The notes beneath the pieces are model-generated. The model was not told where the DNA came from. It searched no databases and worked only from the letters and a program-made list of their open reading frames with translations. Below, in pieces: positions 15,884 through 26,500 of a stretch of 27,111 bases of DNA. This stretch comes from a bacterium (lineage in GTDB: Bacteria > JAMOTN01). Where the stretch lies: NCBI GenBank assembly GCA_027062325.1, contig JAMOTN010000054.1, forward strand, positions 1-27,111, written 5' to 3'. Within the stretch, counting starts at the first letter, position 1. Each line of letters opens with the position of its first letter. Both the position numbers and the translations under genes were made by a program.

Positions 15884-17371
15884 TCAATTCTCTATCTCTC
15901 CTTCAAGAATTTGATTATAACTATTATCTCCAGCAATATTACTATCATCATTATCTTCATTTTCTATAACTAAAGCTTTCACCTCTGCTACATCTCCATC
16001 GTGTAACTTCAAGTAAGAATCCTTAAATATAGATTTAAGCAATTTTACGAAACTCTTATCCTCCCCCATTTCTTCAAGGCTGCGAACAAAAGAAGTGTCA
16101 AACTCTTCTAACTCCTTATTCAAATCATCAGGTAATTCTATTCCAAATCTTTTCATTATGTTAAGTATTACCTCTTTAACATTCACACCACTAACTTCAC
16201 CACTTCCTTCAATGTCACCTATCTGATACGTATAGCTTCCATCAAGGTGAATTTCCAAACTTGCTCCCTTGATCATCTCCTTTATAAAATTTTCCATCTT
16301 AGGATTGAATTTCCCCACAACAAGAGTGGAAATATTTTCATCAGAAGTAATACCTTCTTCCCTACTAATAACAATACGTCCATCATAAATCCCTAACCCT
16401 ACAGATTCCTCTGACATTTCAGAAGACTTAAGTACTATTTTCAAACTTCCGGCATCACCATAGGAGCTCTCAACTCCTAAACCATAAATTTTACCATCTA
16501 CTCCTACTCCAACCAGTCCATTGTTCAATACGCATATATCAGGCTTTTCTTCTTTAAAACTCTCATATTCAACCTCTGTACTTGTCAATCCATTCTCGTT
16601 TAAATTTGTAAAAGCAATACCTTCCTGCAAACTCCAATCGAAATCTCCAGAAAACACTATCCCCTGTGTTTTTGCCGCCTGGTACTTGTATCTTTTCAAA
16701 TCCAATCCAACACCTGCAGCCAACAGATTGTTATAATTCATCTCCAACTTAACATCATCTTCCTCAGTACTTACACACTTTGCCATAGCATCAAAGCTTC
16801 TTATTATCTCATTCTCACTAGAAACTTCAAATCCCAACTCCTTTGCAAAAGCTAAAAGCGCCTCCCTGAGTCCATCTTCATCCAAAGTGCTCGAATCTAA
16901 ATCAACCTCTACATTAAATTTAGCTGCTAATTCCTCAACCTTCTTACTCGCATCTCGAGGGGACAAGCCCTTCTTCCACAACGAAGCTGCCAAAGAAGCA
17001 AATGGAGTCACATTCAACAAACGATCCTTTAAGGTATCATCCAACACATCCACTGCTTCCATCTTCATGCTGTCCTTATAAGCATCAACTTTAATGGTAA
17101 ATCCTCTATACTCAACAGGTATCTTTACCAAATAACTCCCTTTCTCATCTGTAGTTGTCTCAAAAGTAGCCACAACCTTATTTCCGTTCAAAACACTTAG
17201 CACAACTCTAGTATCTTTCCATAAATCGTCTGCCACATAACCATTAACAAAAAAGTACTTATCTAAAACTTCTGTGGTAACTCCCAGCTCCTCTGTCGTA
17301 TCTAAACATCCACTTATAAAAAATGTAGATAATAAAATAAATACAAAAAATAATAATTTTTCTCCCCTCAA
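15884..17371 (-). CDS. Secreted lipoprotein of unknown function
   Basis: About 495 aa. The lipobox 'FISGC' places the lipidated Cys at residue 22, after n-region 'MRGEK' and a Leu/Phe-rich core. I choose TTG 17371 because AGGAGG lies 9 nt upstream. An ATG at 17416 is in frame but lacks a ribosome binding site, and the frame's extension to 17503 runs into the giant gene's terminator. After the Cys, residues ~40-100 look like a carboxypeptidase-regulatory/CnaB-type beta-sandwich ('GSYLVKIPVEYRGFTIKVDAY'). Then comes 'NVTPFASLAASL', a segment seen in many exported lipoproteins, followed by mixed helical and beta sequence with several repeated-looking Gly/Val strands and an acidic Asn-rich tail. 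A TATAAT at 17471-17466 is a possible -10. Its gene leads into polA, an odd pairing with no obvious functional link. Confidence 0.82.
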   Translation of the reverse strand: MRGEKLLFFVFILLSTFFISGCLDTTEELGVTTEVLDKYFFVNGYVADDLWKDTRVVLSVLNGNKVVATFETTTDEKGSYLVKIPVEYRGFTIKVDAYKDSMKMEAVDVLDDTLKDRLLNVTPFASLAASLWKKGLSPRDASKKVEELAAKFNVEVDLDSSTLDEDGLREALLAFAKELGFEVSSENEIIRSFDAMAKCVSTEEDDVKLEMNYNNLLAAGVGLDLKRYKYQAAKTQGIVFSGDFDWSLQEGIAFTNLNENGLTSTEVEYESFKEEKPDICVLNNGLVGVGVDGKIYGLGVESSYGDAGSLKIVLKSSEMSEESVGLGIYDGRIVISREEGITSDENISTLVVGKFNPKMENFIKEMIKGASLEIHLDGSYTYQIGDIEGSGEVSGVNVKEVILNIMKRFGIELPDDLNKELEEFDTSFVRSLEEMGEDKSFVKLLKSIFKDSYLKLHDGDVAEVKALVIENEDNDDSNIAGDNSYNQILEGEIEN

Positions 17372-17499
17372 CCTCCTCAACCTCCTATTCCAATAGTCTA
17401 AATATTCCACCTTCATAAACGTATATCGGCATGAAAAGCAAAAGCGTATATATCTAAAAACTGCAATTATAAACCCACAATTAAAATATTTTAGATACA

Positions 17500-17528
17500 A
17501 CACAAAAGGGGCGACCTAAAGCCGCCCC
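17500..17528 (-). terminator. Rho-independent terminator of the giant surface-protein gene
   Basis: Read on the minus strand: GGGGCGGC (17528-17521), loop TTTAG, GTCGCCCC (17515-17508), then TTTTGTGTTGT. The 8-bp stem contains a single G-U pair. It lies about 50 bp after the stop at 17578 and insulates the lipoprotein-polA operon from the giant gene. Confidence 0.85.
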
Positions 17529-17577
17529 CTAAAATTAATCAAATAGGTCCAGATAAATCACTCAACCAATATTTTCA

Positions 17578-20500
17578 CTATTTAATTCTCTCAAAATTCA
17601 CCATATCAAAGTACACAGCACCCTTCAACGCAGGATCCCTGTACTTACCAAGATAGAGATACACCCTCTTTACCTTCTTGAGATCAACACCAACTATCTT
17701 AAAGTCCTTTGTAAACTTTTGCCAAGTTGGATTGGAGTAGGGAATTCCAGTTGCTCCAAGTTTGATAATATCCATCATTACATCTCCTTTCGTCACATCA
17801 ATCTTTCCATCTCCATCCACATCAAATGCCAATCCAACTCTTATGCGCACCTTTCCATCGGTCTTTATGTAAACCGTCAACCTGTAAATTTTATCTTCTC
17901 CAACATCTAACATGTCCTTATCAATTATGTGATAAGCACATGGGAAGTCAAACGTTCCAAAGTCTCCTATCTCAACATACGTACGTCCTACTTTGACATT
18001 TCCCAACCTATCCTTCAACGCCACCTCTAACCATGCAGCATCTCCAACTTCGGCACTTCCAACCTGAACCTCTACTCTCTTAGCATCAGTGTATTCTCCT
18101 TCATCATAACTCACCAAGTTTGTACCCGGAATATCAAGTATCCACTTTTCATTACTTGCATAGTCAACAAGCACTTTATTGTTGTAATAGTCATATCCAA
18201 TTGCTATGAAGTCGCTCTTACTCCTCATAGGTATAACGTACGGCTTATCCGACGTAGCCTTAGGTTCAACAACAACTTCATAAAGCGGCCCAGGCACAGT
18301 CTTCATAAGCATCTTTGCATAATATGAATTTGTTGCATCTTTCAACACCTCAGCCGAGGAAGCCTCGTGATAAAGCTTAATCTTCACAAATGGAGCCTCT
18401 GCCAACCAATCGAAGAAGTCAAACTCTGCAGTTCCTGCATTCAAGGTCAACTCCAACTCTGTCTTTCTCTCATCACTATCTATCTGGTAAATGCCAGCAG
18501 TCTCTTTGTCTGGGTTCATAGTAACCTTAACACGCGTTGTATAATCTGAGTACCTTACATTACCGTACTCATCAACACTTCCTATAACCAACCTTATCTT
18601 AGAAGGAGCTCCAGCCTTTTCATCGTACTCTGCAGTTGCAGGATAGAGCAACACAACTCCCTCACTTGGATCATTCCACGTCACGTCATATATTTTCCAA
18701 TTTTTCTCACTAGTAGAGTCTTTATACAAGAACACCAACCTTGACACCTTATCAGATGGTTTAATAATCACCCTCTCCGTAGCAAATATGTATTTTGATA
18801 CCGAGTAAGGATTATAAGAGATCATATTGCGTAGTTGCGACTCACTCGTTACCTCATTGCTGTAAACAGCTATTACCGTTCCAATAACAGCAGACGTCGT
18901 AGCAGCAAGTGCGTTACCAGCCGTCTTATTATGCATTACAAATTCTCCAAGCCCTGGTACCCTGCCAAATTCATCAAATCTTGTGGAAGCATAGCTTGTC
19001 CACACGGAATCAACCGGCACCTCATTACCCCAACTGTCGGTTCCAATCACTTCAAAGTCTTGAGTCTCACCAACAACAACTTCAGGACTATCCGGTTTTA
19101 TATCTATATATTGAATCTTACCCGCCACAACTTTTATTATAGGAGTCCTGTCTTCTGTGGAGTTACCAAGTGACGAATTGGCAAACACATAGAACCTATC
19201 TCCAACTCTGCGCGTAGTGATGAATTCAACACTACAACTTCCATTCTTTATCTCAGTTGTCACAGCTCCACCATAAGCAGGCGGTACTAAACTCTTCACA
19301 AAGTACGGTGCCACTGGTGGATACAACAATGTATATGGAGTCTGAGGTCCTCTCAACAACTCAGAAGTTTTAGCTTCAATAGAAGCATAGGTCCACAACG
19401 CACTATATCTACTACTTTTGACCACATTTCCACCCTTATCATAAGCAATTGCTCTTATATTAACCTTTGCATCATCAGCACTGACTATTATTTCCTTACT
19501 AACATCAAGTTGCTCTCCATACCATGTATTCTCAGGAGTTCTAACTTCAACTATCTCAAACCTTGCAGGCTTTCCTTCGTAAACTTCAACAAGTCCTGCA
19601 ACCTTATTAACAAAGTTTCCTTTGGAGTCAACAACTATCATTCTAATTCCATAGAGTTTTTCCGGATATGGATAACGCGTCTTGTAATAAGCAAACTCTG
19701 CAGGATCAGACTTGTAGGTTGCTTCATAACTTGCATCATCCAATACTATGCGGAGATCCGGTAATACCTTGACAGGTTCTTTGGCATCTATATACACATT
19801 AAGACTAGTTGATGTATCTTCAGAAGGCTTAGGATCAAATACGGCGAATCCCGGCAAGGTAACTGTAGTGCCGTCAACTAGTGTAATATCCTGTGCCTCT
19901 TTTGAAATAAGTAGCGTATCATCAATGCTCATACCAAGATCTTTTGTTTCCAATCCATCTGGAACATATATTATTCCAGCATCTTTCAACTGCTTTAACA
20001 CCATCGGATCAATCTGTTTATAGTTTAAGCGAGAAACTGGGGGCACTGTAATTTCAGGAGCAGTTCTATCCTCTGCAATTGCAACCCTTGAGTAACCCCA
20101 TTGGCCAACATTTCCCATCTTATCCACAGCGCACGCCCTAACAGCATACTTAACAGCATCAGGAATATTGAACGCTGCTACACATGTTGGAGCATAAGCT
20201 GGAATTATCGTCTCAAATCCAAGACTATCTAACCATATCTGAGCTGGTGAATTATCAAAGCTTTCAACTTCTATCCTAACCTTTCTTATTGCTTCACCTA
20301 CTGGTACTCCAAGCTCAGTAAGAGATACTATGTAAAGATTCCACTTCTGGGTAGGCTGGTAAACGGTTCCAACAATAACATCTCCCTCTTTAGTGGCAAA
20401 TACATCCTGAGTCCACAAAGCTGAATACTGACCTTGATCTCCGTAGAGTATAACCCTTATCAACTTTGGAAGTTTAGAGGAAGACTCAACGTGTACCCAA

Positions 20501-23500
20501 AATGCCAAAGCTTCAAAGTCTCCATTCTCAACTCGATAAGGCTTATCAGCCGTGTAATCTAGGTATGCTGTCTGTGATGGATTTAGATCAAATTTAACTG
20601 CACTCTTTCCAGCATACACCCACTCATAGTCTATAGGCTTGACTCCTTCTGTAAATGTAACCTGTTCTGGCTTTTCTACATCCAAGAACCACCAACTGTC
20701 TCCATTCGCAGCAGTTGCTACAACCACGTAATCCACATTTATGTGTCCTGTTCCAGTGTAATCAACTTTAAATCCTTTCAACTCAACATCTCCAGTCGCA
20801 TTAGATACAAGCTGAGAGTAAGAAAGTACTATCGGTATCCACTTATCAGCTTTTTGTATAGGTGCCACATCCCTCTCAGTATCAGTGGCTATAGGCACAA
20901 AGGAACTTCTCCATGTGTAACGTCTATTTTTGAACATATACTTCAACTCTTTGGCACTTCCATCAACGCTAACATCAAGTGTAACCTTTAATTTGCTAGC
21001 CACACTCCCAAGGGCACTCGTATCAAACCTCACCCACATTACCAAAGCATCCGAAGTCTTCATTTTGTAAGGTGTATCAAATGAATATGCAAATCCTTCA
21101 CCAGCCTCAATTCTGGCGGACCTCTTTCCACTCAAAGCAACAGCTGTATCTACCATCCCAGGAGCTACGTCTTCCCAATTTTCATCAACAACCACTATCC
21201 TTGGTATCAAAGCTAAGCTCTCCTCACCTGCGTTTAAGTTAAGCTTAGTCTCAACACGCACCAAATCATACATAAGATCTACTTCTGGAAAGTCAACCGT
21301 TTGAATCGTGATAGAACGTATATATTTACCTTTTAACTTCTCAAGATCAATGGAAACTGGCTGCCACTTACCATAAGGCGGCAATCCACCTATATATTCT
21401 GCTCCAGTTCCGATCACAACTGCATTTGCTAGGTAATAGCTGTACTTGTCTGTAATCTCCCCACCCGGAGCTGAAGCCGTATTTACAGTTATCTTTATAT
21501 AGCTGTGACTCGTGTATTTACCTATGAATCTGAACCAAATTACCATCTCAAGATCTTGTGAATAAGGCACATAGTAATCCTGGTCCAACTGATGAGTCAA
21601 ATAGCCATTTCCAACCTGCTTGACAAATTTATTACCGCTTGCCGCCATATCTGGATCATCAACCACTCCATTTGTCCAATTTTCATCAAATAACAGGTCA
21701 GAAGTAAAGTTGCTTATAACACCCTGGGTAAACTTGGAAAGCGGTATCCATTTACCCTCGTTTATAGCAAGCTGCACTTGAGCTAGGTAGAAATCTATAC
21801 CCGTACCCTCTCTCAACGAAATCGTATCAACATTCATGTGGGTATCAACATCACTTTTAGCTACCACCTTAATAGAAATTCCCCTTATCTCCATACCATT
21901 CACACCTATCTCATCCGCTTTTACAACCAGTGGTGCCCATCCAGAAAGGCTTGTATCCGGAATTGCACCCAGCGCCTGAGCTGTTGGATCAACTGCAGAA
22001 TCACCGAACAAAACTTTCTTTATAACTCCACCGCTACCATCTAGCAGCGAAATCACAACAGCCCTTGGTTTGTAGTAAATAATCTTTTCGATTGTAGCTT
22101 CTTTGGTAGTAACAGAGTGAACAAAAGTCCATATAACAAGTTCACTCGAAGGAGCAAGATAAAGTGGTATAAGTGCATTTTCTAATCTAAACTCAGCGCT
22201 TTCTCCCTTAGCTGGAGTGAAGTATAGACTTTCTTTTCCACCAACCGAAGTTCTCAAATCCCACTGAACGTTTCCAATGTAATACACATTTTCCTTGAAC
22301 GTTGGTAAACTATCACTCTCATCTATCCAAGCACTTCTTCCAATGTCTGGAATTTTGTCCCAAACAGCTCCAAGCATACCTGCGTCCCCAGCATTTGTAT
22401 GAGGATTCGTGGTCTCTATTACAACATTGCACGGAATAGGAGGCGTTGTATCCACAACAACCGTATCAGAACGCGCCAAGAATATATCATCTATATACAT
22501 ATCAGCTGCCGAATCATTCGGTACGACTATTCTCACAAAATCGCACTCTGGCACATCAACCACAACTCTCACAAATCTCCATACCCCATTTCCAGCCGAG
22601 GTAACCACTGTCTCAAATGAAGCAGTATAAGACCCCTTCAAACTAATCGGCCAGTAAGTGTAGGCTCCCGTATCCACAGCATCTGCCATATCATAGTACT
22701 CAAATCTTAAGTTATGATTTGCCTCAGCATCTCCTCTTACCCACATTCCGAATATAAATTCACCAGTCCCCGGAGTAACTTCAACGTAAGCTTCAGCAGA
22801 AGGTTTAATAACCAAACTTCTTGCTACATAGTGGTAAATATCGGTGCTCAAAGCATCACTTTTGCTCTCTCCAACAATTTTCCAGTTATCCAAATCGTTA
22901 TCAAATGTCCATATGCAGAAGTAATTCCTGCTCAAATTACCATCTGGATCTTGAACCTCATCGTACGGTACCGCACATATCTCTAAAACTCCATCTCTCT
23001 TTGTACTGTATTTCGCCATGAAACCTTCCTCTGGATCCTGAGCAAAGTCAGAATATGCATTCTGGAGATTTTCGAAGACCTTTATTCCAGCAAGGTGGTT
23101 AGCTTCTTTATAATCACTCCATTCATCCACTTCAAATGGCACAGCAGCAAGAGCACTCTTATCAATCAAAATCTCAAACTTACCCATCAACGGAGTATTA
23201 AGTCTGAATGCCGGAATTTCCGCAGTTGCCCCGTTAAGTAAAATATCCTCAACATAAAATCCAACAGTGTAATATCCCATATCTGTGAACTTATCCAAAT
23301 TTACATCCAAGTAATACACATTATATCTTGCAGGATCTATATCTCCCTGGGCCGCCTTCCACGGAGCAAGTTTTTCTACGAACCAAGCAGAAGTTAAAGA
23401 GGCAGTTTCTGCAGTAGCCTCAAAAACTATCCTACCCTCTCTATTTCTAAAGTAGAACTTATGAATAGGAAGATATTGATTCTTGTTATCAAACAACGGA

Positions 23501-26500
23501 TCTCTAACTACAACCATAACACGTACCCAATCACCAACTAACACATTTGGATCCGAAGTGAATCCACTAGCATCTGCAAGCTTTCTATCAACTTTAGATA
23601 TATCCCATACTTGGAAGCTATCTTTATATATGATAGGTGCATCCCCTTTAAATGCCACATACTTAACAGTTCTCTTAATTTTCAAAGTTTGATACTCATG
23701 TTGATCATACTCCCAAGCCTTCCAAGAATACACATTGCTCACTAGCTTTTGATCCCAATCAACAACCTCTAACTTTTTGAAAGTATTGGCAGCAAAATTA
23801 AGAACTACTTTGGCTCCATTCTGAGTGTACCAATCACTCGTCGTTAATGTCACATCATACTCATTACCAGCATTCTCAGCTCCCTCAGGTGGAAGCATTA
23901 AACATGCCTGTATCTTCACTTTATCCTCATTATTCATGTGATACATTGATACATTGTTTCCAGGATAGTCTATATCTTTTGAAACTTTATGTAATAATGG
24001 AAGTAATTTAGCGTATCTCTTCCAACTCACAACATTAACTGTCAATTCTTTTTCTCCCAATGACTCAACTTTTACCTTATAAGGAACGTACAACAAATTA
24101 CTCAAATCTTTGATAGGCTCTTTTGGCCAGTTTGTAACATGGAAAGCTACAGGAGTACTGTGCACCTTTACATCACCATTAACTTCTAATCTCAAAGCAA
24201 TTGTCTCATCTCCACCAAAAGCCCTGTATTCATCGTGTCTATTATCAAACGGAATAAACAAAGGATTCGAATAAAGATCCGGCACAAAGTCCTTAGCAAA
24301 GTCATAACCATTACTTATTAATATTTCTCCAGTATCTTCATCTACTCCATCATTTTTGTACATCTTAAATTCGTACACCAAATGAGCTGCAGCAAACCTT
24401 CTAAGCTTCTCCAGATGTTCTGTAGTAAAGTTACTAAACGCCGAATCGTTATACAAAAGCACTGGTGGCTGTGCTATAGCATCTCCCTTCCCATCCAATT
24501 TCAAACCGATCTGACCACTTCCAAATACCACAACTGTCAATCTTATCCAACCAGTTGAGCTTGTTAAGTCGTTAACTTTATAGTAAACTGTATCACTAAC
24601 TGTTGGATCATTGCGGAAGATTATGGCTTCCTCGCTTGGTTCAAATCCTCCATTTACTAATATCACAGCAACTATTGAATCAGCAGGTTTTAACGTTATA
24701 GCCAGATTCTGATTTTGTCTTATCCACTTTTCATATACAACCAAACTATTACTAATTTTCTGAGAAAGTTCCCCACTATTTCCAAGGTTCACAATTTTTC
24801 CATCCGCAGTGTATAAGCCCAGCTTTCTCAACACTTCAAGAATCGAGGCTTTGGTTCCTTGAAGGGCTTTATTCCACAAAGTGCTACTAATTCTACTTCT
24901 ATCAACTGGAACTTTCCTCCACAATCCATCTCTAGGATTCCCCATATTTAGTTTATCTTTACCTACCATGTAGTTAGTAACATCTTCATCAAAGTAAGCC
25001 CATCCTTTGAAAGCTATCTTATTTCTAAAGGACCTGGGCTCAACATAAGCAACTAATACGTTATCTAAAAATCTATCACTGAACACCATTTCAGTAGTAG
25101 ATCCATTCTTCAAATAATACATTGTACGGATACCATCCTCTACTCCCCCTTGTTCTCCCACATAATAAGGCAAAGCAAGTGTTTTAAATACACCTACAAT
25201 AGTATCCTTAGAATCAACCTTTTCCCCATTAAGCATCAAAGCAACCTCAATACTCACCCTATCAGGCAATATGTACGTTGGAACAACAGGTATCTTAATA
25301 ACTTCTTCAGAGCAGTAAATTGGCCTGAACAACTCAATATGCCATTCTACATCTTCAGCATGTGCAACACTCCAGTTCTCGCCTGCTCCCACAACAAACC
25401 ACTTATCAACTAAAGTGTCATTTTTAGGATCATAGAAGTCAACTTCCAAAGTAGCAGTTCCATAACTACTCAACTTACCAAATGGACCATATAAATTGAT
25501 AAACGTAACCTCACCAGGATACCATCTTTTATTTGCTACAACACCAACTATAGGGCTAGACACATAAATAACATCCTCATATGTATAAGTAGCTTTATTT
25601 CCTGCAGGATCCTTCACCGTAATTGCAACATCATACCAACCTTCTTTGGCATCAAGCGGTATTTCCCACGTTCCTACCCAGAAAGTTTTTTCGTAATCTG
25701 CCTCAGAATCATTCCAAGCATCAATTTCAGCTGAACCCTCTATTGGTATAACACTCTTGTCTGCAAAGTTTTGAGCATCCACAGTGTACTTCTTACCCTC
25801 TGGGGATATAAATGTAATCTCAACCTTTTTGAAGAACTTATCAGTCTTAAAAACAGGATCATCAACATCAACGGGAATATACAACGCATCAATTCCACGA
25901 ATGACAGTCTTATCATCATCTTCTGTCACATCCTCCATTCCATTGTATCTCTCTGCCCATATTTCAAACGTTGCTACTGTAGGAGGGGTAGCATCGTATA
26001 TCACACGAATAATATTACTTTTCTTGACATTTTTGTAGTAAAGGTCTGCTATTTCCTGCGCGGACAAAGCACGATTGTAGACAAACATGTCATCAACACG
26101 ACCATTAAGAGGTTCAGCTGCCCACCTATAATTTCTTCCTAACTTGAAAGTTGAGATCATACGTATTTTTTTACCCGGAACATACTTTTTACCTACCTCT
26201 CTGCCATTAACATAGAACCTAAACCATTGGCCATCATATACTCCCACTAGGAACCTCCACTGGTTAATGTTATTCAAATCCTCGATATCAATACGGGTAC
26301 TGCTCCCATCTTCAAAATAGGCGTAAAACCTCATAAACTTACTGTTGTTGTAAAAGTAAGCTTGCATTCCCATCTCCCACGTGTTTGTTTTTACTTCCCA
26401 TATTTGCTGGATATTCTCATTGGTTAAACCATTAAATTTATACCAACATCCTATTGTGAATTGAGAAACAGGTTGATTTCTCAAAGGATTTGGTAATTCA

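Noticed and set aside
17372-17503. N-terminal extension of the lipoprotein to 17503
   Set aside because: It would start inside the terminator of the giant gene and bury the lipoprotein signal peptide behind 44 extra residues.
25771-26142. 123-aa plus-strand frame (and similar ones at 18835-19173 and 19748-20023) opposite the giant gene
   Set aside because: All lie inside the giant coding sequence, lack ribosome binding sites or recognisable domains, and look like antisense shadows.
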